Shown here: in pieces, positions 1-11,328 of the stretch
How the letters are laid out: the number at the start of each line of letters is the position of its first letter
How positions within the stretch are numbered: position 1 is the stretch's first letter
NCBI GenBank assembly: GCA_900473685.1
Contig: UCNE01000026.1
Span: 1 to 64,000 of the forward strand
DNA length: 64,000 nucleotides
From: Hyphomicrobiales bacterium
GTDB lineage: Bacteria; Pseudomonadota; Alphaproteobacteria; Rhizobiales; Rhizobiaceae
Reading direction: 5' to 3'
The notes under the pieces: generated by a model
Seen by the model: the letters and a program-made list of their open reading frames with translations, nothing else
What the model was told of the DNA's origin: nothing
Databases searched by the model: none
Translations under genes and position numbers: made by a program

Positions 1-40
1 CGACCCATTCGCCGGCGATCAGGTTGTGATGAAGTGTCAT
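1..40 (-). CDS. Aldehyde dehydrogenase, N-terminal fragment (runs off window)
   Basis: Only the first 13 codons are inside the window, reading MTLHHNLIAGEWV. This is the usual opening of NAD(P)-dependent aldehyde dehydrogenases of the 2-oxoglutarate-semialdehyde type. A good ribosome site (AAGGAAG on the minus strand, 46-52) precedes the ATG at 40. It follows the 5-dehydro-4-deoxyglucarate dehydratase, whose product (2-oxoglutarate semialdehyde) is the expected substrate, so the pairing supports the call. The identity rests on context and 13 residues and is an inference. Confidence 0.6.
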   Translation of the reverse strand, partial: MTLHHNLIAGEWV

Positions 41-69
41 TGCGCTTCCTTATCACTTCAAGTCTCGAA

Positions 70-95
70 GGGCCGCTTCCGAAAGGAAGCGACCC
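70..95 (-). other. Intercistronic stem-loop
   Basis: Eleven-base arms (70-80 and 85-95) pair around a four-base loop; in the minus-strand transcript the only imperfection is one G-U pair. It lies between the dehydratase stop and the aldehyde dehydrogenase start and has no T-run after it, so mRNA processing or stabilisation is more likely than termination. Confidence 0.55.
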
Positions 96-104
96 ACTGA
101 GTTT

Positions 105-2295
<2,191 letters not shown>

Positions 2296-2315
2296 TCTCC
2301 GGAAAACAATCGGGG

Positions 2316-2339
2316 GACCGGCGGCTTTTTCCGCCGGTC
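2316..2339 (-). other. Intercistronic hairpin between aminotransferase and hyuB
   Basis: Perfect nine-base arms (2316-2324 and 2331-2339, GACCGGCGG type) with a six-base loop lie between the hyuB stop and the aminotransferase start. No T-tract follows on the minus strand, so it is more likely an mRNA-stability or partial-attenuation element than a terminator. Confidence 0.5.
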
Positions 2340-2348
2340 AAAAGCGGA

Positions 2349-3986
2349 TTAGCTTTTCAAAGCGTAGTCGAAATCCTGGTCGCGCTGGGATGCGACCGGA
2401 TCACGCTTGTCTGGCGCGCCGTATCCGCCACCTCCTGGCAGCTGCAAGATCAATCTTCGGCCCGCCGGCACATACTGCCGGCCCTTGGTGGCAAGAACTG
2501 TTCCGTCATCAAGCAGGACGGCACCCGCGGCGCCATTGGATCCACCCTCCCGTCCACGAGGCGGATGATCGACGCGGTCGAACATCGCGTTGAAGTGCAT
2601 CTCGTGGCCTTCGGTCGTCGAGATCTCGACCACCTGGCCGAGACCACCGCGGAACTGGCCGGCACCACCGGAACCGTCACGCAATTCCTTGCGCCAGAAG
2701 ATCACCGGACCAACATGCTCGGTCGCCTCGATCGACATTGAATGTACTCCACTCGGGAACGCTGTGGCGCTGAGACCATCAAGTGTTGAGCGCGCACCCG
2801 CACCGCCGCTGTTGAACAGCAGCACTTCTGCACGCTGGCCGCCATCGGCTGGGGCTTTTTCACCCTGCAGCGGACGAACGCTGACATGCAGGTTCCAAAG
2901 AGCGCCGGCACCTTCGGCCGGCACGCGGCCGGGTAGCATCTTGTGCACGGCGCCAAGTACGGCGTCTGGCACCAGATGGCCGAGCACGTGGCGCACCGAG
3001 ACAGGTGCCGGATGCTGGGCATTGAGGATGCAATTCTGCGGAGCGGTCACACGAAACGGCAGTAGAGAAGCGTGATTGTTAGGGATCTCCGGCGCGATCG
3101 AGCATTTCATGCCGTAGCAGGCATAGGCAGCCGAATAGATGATCGGGCAATTGATGCCCTTTGGACTCGGTGGAGACGTCCCTTCGAAGTCGGCCAGGAT
3201 ATGATCTTCAGCCACATCGAGACGTACTGCAATGTCGATCGGCGTCCCATAACCGTCAACGCGCATGGTGTTGGAATAGGAACCTTTCGGCAGCGTCGCG
3301 ATCCGCTCGATCGTGGCGTCATAGCTGCGCTTGAAAATGAAATCGCCCAGGGTCTCCAGGTCCGCGAGATCGAATTCCTCCATCATGTCCATCAGGCGGC
3401 GGTGGCCGATCTCGTTGCAGGCTGCCAGTGAATAGACATCACCGACCACCTGGTGACTTTCACGGACATTGTTGTGCAGAATGTTGACGAGATCCTTGTT
3501 GACCTTGCCACGCTCGGCAAACTTCATGATTGGAACGAAGATACCTTCTTCGTAAACCTCGTTGGCATCCGGACCGAAACCGCGGCCGCCGACATCCACC
3601 ACATGTGCTGTGCAGGCGAAATACCCGACGAGCGCGCCATTGCGGAAGCTGGGCGAAACGACGGTGAAATCGTGCAGGTGGCCCGTACCCTTCCACGGAT
3701 CATTGGTAATATAGACATCGCCTTCGAAAATATTCTCAGTTCCGATGTCGCGGATGAAGTGGCCAACCGCTTCCGCCATGGCGTTGACGTGGCCCGGCGT
3801 GCCGGTCACTGCCTGGGCGATCATCTTGCCGCCGCGATTAAAGACGCCGGCGGAAAGATCGCCCGATTCTCTTACGCTGGTGGAGAAGGCCGTTCGAATG
3901 AGGGTGACGGCCTGTTCTTCGACGACAGAAATCAGGCGGTTCCACATGATCTGCATGTGGACGTCGGAAAGTGCATTGGTTTTCAT
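2349..3986 (-). CDS. hyuB: Hydantoinase B / oxoprolinase family protein
   Basis: Beta subunit of an ATP-dependent cyclic amidohydrolase (N-methylhydantoinase/5-oxoprolinase/acetophenone carboxylase superfamily), about 545 residues. Family hallmarks include the early SVVEEQAVTLIRTAFSTS segment, the ITNDPW and HDFTV motifs at about residues 100-120, and a C-terminal glycine-rich LPGGGGYG. The ATG at 3986 is chosen because AGGAGG lies seven bases upstream; an upstream ATG six codons earlier has no site. It follows hyuA by 14 bases and must act as a HyuA-HyuB complex. The exact ring substrate cannot be read from sequence. Confidence 0.9.
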   Translation of the reverse strand: MKTNALSDVHMQIMWNRLISVVEEQAVTLIRTAFSTSVRESGDLSAGVFNRGGKMIAQAVTGTPGHVNAMAEAVGHFIRDIGTENIFEGDVYITNDPWKGTGHLHDFTVVSPSFRNGALVGYFACTAHVVDVGGRGFGPDANEVYEEGIFVPIMKFAERGKVNKDLVNILHNNVRESHQVVGDVYSLAACNEIGHRRLMDMMEEFDLADLETLGDFIFKRSYDATIERIATLPKGSYSNTMRVDGYGTPIDIAVRLDVAEDHILADFEGTSPPSPKGINCPIIYSAAYACYGMKCSIAPEIPNNHASLLPFRVTAPQNCILNAQHPAPVSVRHVLGHLVPDAVLGAVHKMLPGRVPAEGAGALWNLHVSVRPLQGEKAPADGGQRAEVLLFNSGGAGARSTLDGLSATAFPSGVHSMSIEATEHVGPVIFWRKELRDGSGGAGQFRGGLGQVVEISTTEGHEMHFNAMFDRVDHPPRGREGGSNGAAGAVLLDDGTVLATKGRQYVPAGRRLILQLPGGGGYGAPDKRDPVASQRDQDFDYALKS

Positions 3987-4000
3987 GTCAAATCCTCCGT

Positions 4001-6091
4001 TCAAGCGCTCTGCTTGACGCGTACGAGCAGGCAGCCATCGGCCTGCATGATGACTTCGCGGCTCGCGGTGATAATGGTCGAAGTTTCGCGTTCGGTAATG
4101 ACAGCCGGGCCGGCGACAAGGTCGCCCGGCTTCATGTCAGTCCGCGCGACGATCGACGCATTTTGGAAGCTTCCTTCCTGCACATCGAAGATGGCGCGCG
4201 TACCGCCAACTTTTGCATTGCCGGCTTTCTCGGTTCTTGCGATCCTGTCCGGCGCAACGACCTTCGAGGTAGCGCGCAGGGACCAGCTTACAATCTCGAC
4301 ATCGAGGCCATCGATAACACGCCCGAAAAAGTGCTCGTATTGCTCGTCGAACAGCTTCCGAAAGAGTTCGCCGTCCTTATCGGCGTAGTCGCGCACATCG
4401 ATCGTAACCGGCATTTCCCATCCCTGGCCGACGTAGCGCATGTACGCCGTGCACTCGAGATTCGGATTGGCCTCGGGCGACCCGGAGCGCACGAAGGATA
4501 TGGCCTCGGTGCTAAGATCGGCGATCGTCTGGTTGATCGCAGCCGCGTCGAACCGGCTGATGCGGCTATAGGCGCTACGGACACTCTCGAATCCGAAGGG
4601 GGCCCGCAGGAAGCCGATGGCCGAGCCAACACCGGCACCGGGCGGAATCAGCAGTTCGGAAATACCAAGCTTTTCGCACAGACGCGCGGCGTGGATGGGG
4701 GCTGCGCCTCCGAAGGCGATCATGGTGAACTCGGAAAGCTCCTTGCCGTTCTCGACCGCATGCATACGCGCAGCGTTGCTCATGTTTTCGTCGACGACTT
4801 CGCTGAGGCCGTAAGCGGCCGTCGCGATATCCGTTTCGAGCTTTGATGCGAGATCTACATCCATCGCTCTTTCGGCCGCCGGCCGGTCTAGCTGCATCGC
4901 GCCGCCTGCGAACTCGTCGGGGTCAAGGCGACCGAGGATCAGGTCGGCATCGGTGACCGTCGGGTTGGCACCGCCGCGGCCATAGCAGGCCGGGCCGGGT
5001 TCCGAACCTGCGCTGTGCGGGCCCACACGGATCTGCCGCATGCTGTCGATAGTGGCGATCGAACCGCCCCCGGCACCAATCTCGACCATTTCAATGACTG
5101 GAATGGAGATCGGCATGCCGCTGCCCTTCTTGAAACGCCACGTACGAGCCACTTCGAAGGTCTTGGAGGTCTTCGGCGTTTGCTTTTCGATCAAGCAGAT
5201 CTTTGCGGTCGTACCGCCCATGTCGTAGGAAAGGACCTGCTCGAGACCGTAACTGCTGGCGATATGGGCGGCGAAGATAGCACCACCGGCCGGACCGGAT
5301 TCAAGCAGGCGCACCGGAAATTCGATAGCACTTTCGACGCTAATGATACCGCCGCCCGAATGGATCATGAAGACCGGGCATCGTGTGCCTTCCTCTGTCA
5401 AACGGCCCACCAGACGATTGAGATACGACGCCATCAGCGGCTTCACAAAGGCGTTGGCGCAGACGGTGTTGAAGCGCTGGAATTCGCGCATCTGGGGGGA
5501 CACTTCCGACGAGATCGACACGGAAATATCGGATTTTTTGGCCAACAGGCGGTCACGAACGATCTTCTCGTGCGCGCCATTAAGATAAGAATGGATGAAG
5601 CCGATGGCGACGCTGTCATAGCCGGCGCCGATGATACTGTCGCACAGGGCGTCGACCTCGGCGGGATCGAGAGATTTCAGTACCGAACCATCTGCCCCGA
5701 TCCTTTCGTCGATTACGAAACGTTCGTTGCGCGGCACAAGCGGCGCCGGTAGCACGATGTTGAGGTCATATTGCTCGAAGCGGCTTTCCGTGCGCATCTC
5801 GATGACATCGCGAAAACCCTTGGTGGTGATGAAAGCGGTGCGTGCGCCGCGCCGTTCGATCAGGGCATTGGTTGCAAGCGTGGTCCCATGAATGATCGTA
5901 TCGATCTGGGAAAGCTCGACACCGGCGACCGTCGCCACATCGTGAATACCCTTGACGATCGCGTTTTCGGGGTAGGAATAATCGGTCAGGACTTTGATCG
6001 AATGGAGCGTGGTACCGACCTCCATCGCGACGTCGGTAAAGGTGCCGCCAATATCGACCCCGACCCTGATTTGCTTGCCATCTTTCGTCAT
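4001..6091 (-). CDS. hyuA: Hydantoinase A / oxoprolinase family protein
   Basis: Alpha subunit, 696 residues, carrying the ATP-binding actin-like folds: VGVDIGGTFTD at residues 10-20, the HGTTLATNAL element near 70, and SYDMGGTTAK near 290. The family activates a lactam or hydantoin carbonyl with ATP and hydrolyses the ring, or carboxylates ketones when an extra subunit is present; no third subunit is seen here. The frame is open upstream to 6196 but the ATG at 6091 gives the normal N-terminus. The long leader before it contains a nested secondary structure (6115-6202). Confidence 0.9.
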   Translation of the reverse strand: MTKDGKQIRVGVDIGGTFTDVAMEVGTTLHSIKVLTDYSYPENAIVKGIHDVATVAGVELSQIDTIIHGTTLATNALIERRGARTAFITTKGFRDVIEMRTESRFEQYDLNIVLPAPLVPRNERFVIDERIGADGSVLKSLDPAEVDALCDSIIGAGYDSVAIGFIHSYLNGAHEKIVRDRLLAKKSDISVSISSEVSPQMREFQRFNTVCANAFVKPLMASYLNRLVGRLTEEGTRCPVFMIHSGGGIISVESAIEFPVRLLESGPAGGAIFAAHIASSYGLEQVLSYDMGGTTAKICLIEKQTPKTSKTFEVARTWRFKKGSGMPISIPVIEMVEIGAGGGSIATIDSMRQIRVGPHSAGSEPGPACYGRGGANPTVTDADLILGRLDPDEFAGGAMQLDRPAAERAMDVDLASKLETDIATAAYGLSEVVDENMSNAARMHAVENGKELSEFTMIAFGGAAPIHAARLCEKLGISELLIPPGAGVGSAIGFLRAPFGFESVRSAYSRISRFDAAAINQTIADLSTEAISFVRSGSPEANPNLECTAYMRYVGQGWEMPVTIDVRDYADKDGELFRKLFDEQYEHFFGRVIDGLDVEIVSWSLRATSKVVAPDRIARTEKAGNAKVGGTRAIFDVQEGSFQNASIVARTDMKPGDLVAGPAVITERETSTIITASREVIMQADGCLLVRVKQSA

Positions 6092-6114
6092 TTTCTCGAC
6101 TATGCTCCCTAAGC

Positions 6115-6202
6115 GAGCTGTTGGTGCGCGTACCCGATAATCCGATTTTCGGCGTGCAGCGGCGCGTCCCCGCCCGCACAAACAGGCGGGGGCCAACAGC
6201 TC
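6115..6202 (-). other. Nested inverted repeats in the SBP-hyuA gap
   Basis: A perfect ten-base inverted repeat (GAGCTGTTGG 6115-6124 with CCAACAGCTC 6193-6202) encloses a GC-only hairpin (6168-6174 with 6185-6191). It occupies the gap between the binding-protein gene and hyuA. Such structures after a binding-protein gene commonly protect the upstream mRNA and reduce downstream expression; that role is inferred here. Confidence 0.5.
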
Positions 6203-6265
6203 TTCAATTTGTTGAGTTTCTCTAGCTGAGCGCGACGGTTGTAACGGCCGCGAAGAGCTTTGGCG

Positions 6266-7111
6266 TTACTGTTTCCCGGTGAAGTCTACACCCGGCAATT
6301 CTGTTGGAAGTTTTGCGCGGTCGACGCCGATCCACTTCTTGTAGAGGGCATCGAGTGACCCGTCCGCAGTATGCTTGGCCACGAAGTCATTGAGGTAGGC
6401 GAGCAGTTCATCATCGCCTTTGCGGACCGCCATCCCCTGGAAGTTGTCAGCAACCTTGTATTTGCGTTCGAACTGCTTGTCATAACCGGTCTCTTTAATA
6501 ACGAGACCGTAGGTCACGCTACCCAGGATCGCATCGACCTGACCAGACAAAAGCGATTGCACAGTCGTAGCGTCGTCATCGAAACGCTTGATCTGTGTGC
6601 CCTTCGGCGCGACCTTGACCAGCAACGGCTCGAAAGCGCTGCCACGGTTGACGCCGATCACGTATTTCGAGAGATCCTCGTTGCCCTTTATTGCAGCGTC
6701 TGTCTTACCCCACACCGTGATGTCGTTCGACGAATAGGGTATGACATATTGGATGACCTTGGCGCGTTCTTCAGTGATCGTCATTGAAGGCACCAGGAAG
6801 TCGACATTGCCGTTCACCAGCAACGGGATGCGGTTCTGACCGGTGATACGTTCGAACTTCACCTCGACGCCAAGCTCCTTGGCGATCATCTTGGCAATTT
6901 CGATGTCGAAACCGTCGTTGCCGCCCTTGGCGTCAATAAAGCCCCATGGGAATTGGTCCATCTGAACGCCGATAGTGGCGGTGCCCTTGGCCGTCAGCTC
7001 TTCAGGCGTGATGGCCATTGCCGTGGTTGAGAATGAAGCCGCGGCAAAGAGAATGGCCATAAAGCCACTTTGTGCTGTCAAACGCGGATGGATCGATGCT
7101 GTGTTGGTCAT
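6266..7111 (-). CDS. Polar amino-acid ABC transporter, periplasmic binding protein (family 3)
   Basis: Captures the operon's substrate in the periplasm. The 281-residue protein starts with a signal peptide ending near AMA at residue 33, then the family-3 fold: IGVQMDQFPWGF, DGFDIEIAKMIAKELG, and the TITEERAKV and GSAFEPLL segments. Members bind polar or dicarboxylic amino acids and opines. It is followed on the same strand by hyuA and preceded by both permeases, so the transporter and enzymes are cotranscribed. The ligand is presumably the amino-acid derivative processed by HyuAB. Confidence 0.88.
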   Translation of the reverse strand: MTNTASIHPRLTAQSGFMAILFAAASFSTTAMAITPEELTAKGTATIGVQMDQFPWGFIDAKGGNDGFDIEIAKMIAKELGVEVKFERITGQNRIPLLVNGNVDFLVPSMTITEERAKVIQYVIPYSSNDITVWGKTDAAIKGNEDLSKYVIGVNRGSAFEPLLVKVAPKGTQIKRFDDDATTVQSLLSGQVDAILGSVTYGLVIKETGYDKQFERKYKVADNFQGMAVRKGDDELLAYLNDFVAKHTADGSLDALYKKWIGVDRAKLPTELPGVDFTGKQ

Positions 7112-7150
7112 GTGATCACCTCTGGTTGGTTTCTTGGCGTGCGTTCTTGT

Positions 7151-7801
7151 TTATCGCGCGGCGTTGAGGCGTCGCTCGATCCGGGCACTGCAATAGGTCA
7201 GGGGTACGCAGATGAAAAAATAGATGAGTGCGACGGCGCCATAGACCTGCAGTGGCTGAAAGGTGATGTTGGCCATCAACTGACCGGAGCGGGTCAACTC
7301 CGTGAGACCGAGTAGCGCGGCAAGTGCAGTGCCCTTGATCAGGTTGACGAGGAAGCTGATGGTGGCCGGCAATCCGATGCGAAAGGCTTGCGGCAAGACA
7401 ACATCCACCATGCGATGCATATATCCGATGCCCAATGCGCGCGCCGCCTCGCTCTGCCCGTCGGGAACGGCCTGGATACTGCCGCGCCAGATTTCGCCCA
7501 GAAACGCACTGGTATGGAGTGAAAGGCCAATTGTCAGCGCAACCCAGACATCGACCTTGAAGCCCAAAAGCGGCAGCCCGAAATAAACGAAGAACAGCTG
7601 AATCAGCAGGGGCGTGCCTTGGAAGATCTGGATGTAAGTTGCCATGAGGATACGTAACGGCTTCCATTTGCTGGTGCGTCCAAGCGCGACAGTTAGGCCC
7701 AGCGCTCCGCCGACAGTAAAAGCAAGAAGCGAAAGGACGACCGTCCAGCGTGCGCCTTCGAGCAGAAAGAGGAATTCATTCCAGCCAAATTGACGGATCA
7801 T
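7151..7801 (-). CDS. Amino-acid ABC transporter permease (HisM/GltK type)
   Basis: Inner-membrane permease of 216 residues with the N-terminal TM domain of the polar amino-acid uptake family and the EAA loop reading SEAARALGIGYMH in the middle. The downstream IQIFQGTPLLIQLFF segment is the typical RGTPLLVQLF motif of this family. It partners with the adjacent permease at 7811-8479 and the ATPase at 8490-9245 to form a heterodimeric channel. The two permease genes are nine bases apart, indicating one transcript. Confidence 0.9.
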   Translation of the reverse strand: MIRQFGWNEFLFLLEGARWTVVLSLLAFTVGGALGLTVALGRTSKWKPLRILMATYIQIFQGTPLLIQLFFVYFGLPLLGFKVDVWVALTIGLSLHTSAFLGEIWRGSIQAVPDGQSEAARALGIGYMHRMVDVVLPQAFRIGLPATISFLVNLIKGTALAALLGLTELTRSGQLMANITFQPLQVYGAVALIYFFICVPLTYCSARIERRLNAAR

Positions 7802-7810
7802 CGGATTGCC

Positions 7811-8479
7811 TCACTTTGCCGGATAGGAAAAATAGACTCGGCCGATGATGCCGAGTGCGACGGAAACGAACTGGGACAACACAAGATAGATGACTCCGAG
7901 CGTCAGGTAGATCTCGAAGCTCCGGAATGTTTGAGCATCGAGCGTCTGCGCGAAATAGGTCAACTCTTCCGCCGAGACTGACGAAACCAGGCTTGAGTTC
8001 AACATCAGAAGGATGAACTGGCTGCACAAGGCAGGGTAGACAGCTCGAATTGCTGGCCGGAACACAATGAACCGATAGATATCAGTCGAGTGCATGCCGA
8101 GCGCCCTGCCCGCCTCGATCTGACCTGGACGAATGGACTGCACGCCGCCGCGCACAATCTCGGCCGCATAGGCCGCACAGTTCAACGTCATGGCCAGGAT
8201 TGCCGCCTGCTCGCCACTCAGCCGTACACCAATTGCAGGCATGCCGAAGAACACGAAAAACACTTGCACAAGGATGGGCGTGTTGCGGATGAGCTCGATG
8301 TAGCTGATGGCAATCGTGCGAAGTGCAGGCAGCTTGCTCATGCGCATCATCATGAAGACAATACCGAGCGACAGTCCGAAGACCATGGAGATCGACGACA
8401 TTCTTAGCGTTCCGATGACGCCTTCCAGCAACGTCGGCCACGCGGCGAAAACAGGTGCAAAGTCGAAGGTGTAATTCAT
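7811..8479 (-). CDS. Amino-acid ABC transporter permease (HisQ/GltJ type)
   Basis: Second inner-membrane permease, 222 residues from the ATG at 8479. The frame extends upstream into the ATPase gene, but the MNYTFDF start follows immediately after it and gives the normal family length. Motifs: ELIRNTPILVQVFF and the EAA loop IEAGRALGMHSTDI with about five hydrophobic spans. It forms the translocation pore with the 7151-7801 product. Confidence 0.9.
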   Translation of the reverse strand: MNYTFDFAPVFAAWPTLLEGVIGTLRMSSISMVFGLSLGIVFMMMRMSKLPALRTIAISYIELIRNTPILVQVFFVFFGMPAIGVRLSGEQAAILAMTLNCAAYAAEIVRGGVQSIRPGQIEAGRALGMHSTDIYRFIVFRPAIRAVYPALCSQFILLMLNSSLVSSVSAEELTYFAQTLDAQTFRSFEIYLTLGVIYLVLSQFVSVALGIIGRVYFSYPAK

Positions 8480-8489
8480 CAGCCCCGCC

Positions 8490-9245
8490 TCAATGGTTGA
8501 GGATTTGGCTAAGGAACGTTTTTGTTCGCTCGTGAGCCGGGTTGCTGAAGAAGACCTCAGGTCTCGCGCTCTCAATGATTTCGCCGCGATCCATAAATAT
8601 GACCCGGTGGGCGACAGCGCGCGCAAAGCCCATCTCGTGAGTGACGCAGATCATCGTAATACCGTCGTCTGCAAGGGATATCATCGTATCGAGCACTTCC
8701 TTGACCATTTCGGGGTCTAGCGCTGAGGTCGGCTCGTCGAACAGCATGATCTTGGGGTCCATGCACAGCGCCCGGGCGATAGCCACGCGCTGCTGCTGAC
8801 CGCCAGACAGCTGGGCGGGATATTTTTGAGCCTGCTCCGCGATGTGCACACGCTCCAGATGGAGCATCGCCTTATCCTTCGCCTCAGCCAGAGAGGCCTT
8901 TCGCACCCGACGCTGCGCCAGCATGCAGTTTTGCAAAACGGTCAGATGTGGAAAGAGGTTGAACTGCTGAAACACCATGCCGACGTCGCGGCGGATGTGG
9001 TCGGCATTGCTACCCTTCTGGCTCAGGGTCGTACCATTGACGGAGATGCTGCCTTGCTGGATTTCCTCGAGATGATTGATACACCGGATCAGAGTGGATT
9101 TACCTGAACCGGAAGGCCCACACAGAACAATATGCTCGCCACGACCGACCTCCAGATAAATCCCCTTCAAGACTTGAAGTTGACCGTACCATTTGTTGAC
9201 GCCCGTCATTGCAATAGCTTTTTCCGACATGCTGGTCCCGTTCAT
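8490..9245 (-). CDS. Amino-acid ABC transporter ATP-binding protein (GlnQ type)
   Basis: Cytoplasmic ATPase of 251 residues energising the importer. Walker A is GPSGSGKST, the signature is LSGGQQQR, Walker B is [12 protein letters not shown], and the switch is VTHEMGFAR. The open frame reaches 9608 inside ridA, but that extension is a shadow; the ATG at 9245 with a GGGG-type site fits the family. It lies 22 bases downstream of ridA. Confidence 0.92.
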   Translation of the reverse strand: MNGTSMSEKAIAMTGVNKWYGQLQVLKGIYLEVGRGEHIVLCGPSGSGKSTLIRCINHLEEIQQGSISVNGTTLSQKGSNADHIRRDVGMVFQQFNLFPHLTVLQNCMLAQRRVRKASLAEAKDKAMLHLERVHIAEQAQKYPAQLSGGQQQRVAIARALCMDPKIMLFDEPTSALDPEMVKEVLDTMISLADDGITMICVTHEMGFARAVAHRVIFMDRGEIIESARPEVFFSNPAHERTKTFLSQILNH

Positions 9246-9267
9246 GGCCAGTTCCCCTTTTTTACTG

Positions 9268-9741
9268 TCAGGCTTTCGATGCGACTTCGAAGATGGCGTC
9301 GACTTCCACGGAGGATCCGCGCGGCAGCGAGCCGGCGCCCAACGCAGTGCGGACATGGCGGCCCTTATCACCAAAGATCTCGACAAGAAGATCAGAAGCG
9401 CCATCGACAACCGCAGGATGGTTTCTGAAATCCGCGGGCGCATTGACGAAGCCACGGAGTTGAGCGCAGGCAATGACGCGGTCAAGATCGCCATCGAGAG
9501 CGGCATGAACCCGTGCCACGATATTGAGCGCACAAAGGCGAGCGGCCTTGTACCCCTCGTCTGGCGAAACGCTCTCTCCGACGACCCCCACGAAGTGCTC
9601 GACGCCATCTATCCGTGGGATCTGGCCTGATATGAAGAGGAGGCTCCCAGCGAGCCTGTGCGGACTGTAATTTCCTGAAGCCGGGGCAATCGTAGGCAAT
9701 ACGATACCAAGCTCGCGGAGACGTGCGGCGACGACACCCAT
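9268..9741 (-). CDS. RidA-family enamine/imine deaminase
   Basis: First gene of the minus-strand catabolic operon, 157 residues, cytoplasmic. The core [10 protein letters not shown], the [10 protein letters not shown] helix and the terminal [21 protein letters not shown] block contain the conserved Arg that RidA proteins use to hydrolyse 2-enamine/imine intermediates. It belongs to the longer YjgF-like subgroup, not canonical RidA. A deaminase that clears reactive imines fits a pathway with a PLP transaminase. Confidence 0.85.
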   Translation of the reverse strand: MGVVAARLRELGIVLPTIAPASGNYSPHRLAGSLLFISGQIPRIDGVEHFVGVVGESVSPDEGYKAARLCALNIVARVHAALDGDLDRVIACAQLRGFVNAPADFRNHPAVVDGASDLLVEIFGDKGRHVRTALGAGSLPRGSSVEVDAIFEVASKA

Positions 9742-10190
9742 AGCTGCTTTCCATCATTATCAAATGCGCTAATGCGCGAACCATGTTCCCGGGATCATTC
9801 ACCAGAACGCCACAATGCGTCGGATGTTGCTCCACTTTTCTGTTGATGAGAATTGATGAAATAGTATCTCTTGTCAAGAGGGGATGTAGAGATACTACTT
9901 CTTTACCACGGAGTCGAAATGTTTACGTTTTTCAATTAATAAACAGATACTTAATGAAAATCTCGAAGCCGTATGTTTGTAGGGAAATTGATTTTTTCAC
10001 GTCACGGAAACAATTTCCTCGCCTTCATGATGGAAAAAACAACCGTTCTCGACATCCTTCGAAGCGGTGTGCGCACTCTGCCGTAATAAAATTCTCGCCA
10101 AGTGGTAGCATCACTGCAGGGTGTAGTGATACCTTGTGATCAATCCGCGCATACACGCTGCAGGGACGATTTCGACAAGGGGACAAAGGG
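9742..10190. promoter_or_regulatory. Divergent control region of ridA operon and FadR-type regulator
   Basis: About 450 bases without a gene. Two inverted repeats stand out: a perfect nine-base pair TAGTATCTC (9862-9870) / GAGATACTA (9889-9897), and ATCACT (10110-10115) / AGTGAT (10125-10130). Both are candidate operators for the divergent GntR-family regulator. The 9895-10000 part is AT-rich, as expected for promoters. Confidence 0.5.
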
Positions 10191-10943
10191 TTGGACACTT
10201 TAACGGGCCGAACAATACAGGCACTCAAGACCCATATCGGCAGCAGCCAGTTTGAAAGCGGTACAAAGCTGGGATCGCTCGCTGAATTATCGGAGCAATT
10301 CGGTGTCAGCAGGACCGTCATTCGTGAGGCAGTGTCCGCCCTGCGGTCCGACGGCATTGTCGAGTCGCGACATGGCGTTGGGGTCTTTGTCCGAAACAGG
10401 CCAAGCCCTGAAATTGGAGATGACAGCGCGCTGGATGCCACTGTCACGCTTGCTCCCCTCGCTCGCCTGCAAACGTCATTCATGGACCTTTTGGAACTTA
10501 GAATGGCTTTCGAGGTGCATGCTGCCGGGTTGTCGGCAATTCGCCGGTCCTGGGCTCAGGAGTCCAACATCTGGAATGCCGCTCGCGAGTTCGAGTCATC
10601 ACTTGAAGACGAAGCCGCGCTCGATAAGCTTGATTTTGTTTTTCATCGTTCAATCGCAGAAGCGACGAACAATGGTGCTTTCATCGAATTTTTCAACCTG
10701 ATGAGCTTGCAGATACTTCCGCAGCCCGCATTTTCGAAGCAACTCAACCCGGGGCTGATAACTCTCGAATATATCCAAAATACTGTGGTCGAGCACCGCG
10801 CAATCTGCGAGGCAATCAGCTCCGGTAACGCTGACCTGGCCCGCGAGGCCATGCGGGCTCATCTCAGCAGGAGTCACCTGCGATACCGCGGGTTTTCAGG
10901 CGACGCAAACTCGCCCCTGAGTAACGTGGCGCCCAGAGACTAG
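10191..10943 (+). CDS. GntR-family transcriptional regulator, FadR/FCD type
   Basis: DNA-binding repressor of 250 residues. The N-terminal winged helix (about 1-70) contains LAELSEQFGVSRTVIREAVS and the wing GIVESRHGVGVFV. The C-terminal FCD domain has the DFVFHRSIAEA, EHRAI and HLSRSHLR blocks that coordinate a metal and ligand. The chosen start is TTG at 10191, with GGGACAAAGGG just upstream. It diverges from the ridA-ABC-hyuAB operon and presumably controls it. Confidence 0.88.
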   Translation: MDTLTGRTIQALKTHIGSSQFESGTKLGSLAELSEQFGVSRTVIREAVSALRSDGIVESRHGVGVFVRNRPSPEIGDDSALDATVTLAPLARLQTSFMDLLELRMAFEVHAAGLSAIRRSWAQESNIWNAAREFESSLEDEAALDKLDFVFHRSIAEATNNGAFIEFFNLMSLQILPQPAFSKQLNPGLITLEYIQNTVVEHRAICEAISSGNADLAREAMRAHLSRSHLRYRGFSGDANSPLSNVAPRD

Positions 10944-11328
10944 CCCGCACAGTAAATTATCTGCTCCTGGGCCAACGGGACCGCGCAACCTGACCATGGC
11001 CCACGCGACATGCTCAAAAAGAAGGCGCCGGACGCTTATCAGCAACCACGCCGGGACACTTTATGGAAAACGAGCATAGCGGTGGCACAGCCACGGTTCG
11101 GGAATTCGCGCATGCAATTTCGGTTCCCGGGGCAGCCGCAGGAGATTTAGCACTGCGCCGCCAGCATCGCGGAAATCGGAACCGGCGGTCCCCGAAGTTG
11201 CATTCCATGCGCCCACCTAACGGGTGCGCACAGTAGTAATGTCGCCCTAAAGACTCGACAAGAACAATACCAGTTTACCCATTGAAAATAAATTTGCATA
11301 AGAAGGCTTTCATTAAGCGGGTGCTCCA
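10944..11328. promoter_or_regulatory. Control region upstream of UTRA regulator
   Basis: About 385 bases with no convincing gene. The half-site ACAATACCAG lies at 11264-11273, about 55 bases before the regulator start. Its exact reverse complement reappears between this regulator and nanE, which marks a likely autoregulatory operator. Confidence 0.5.
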
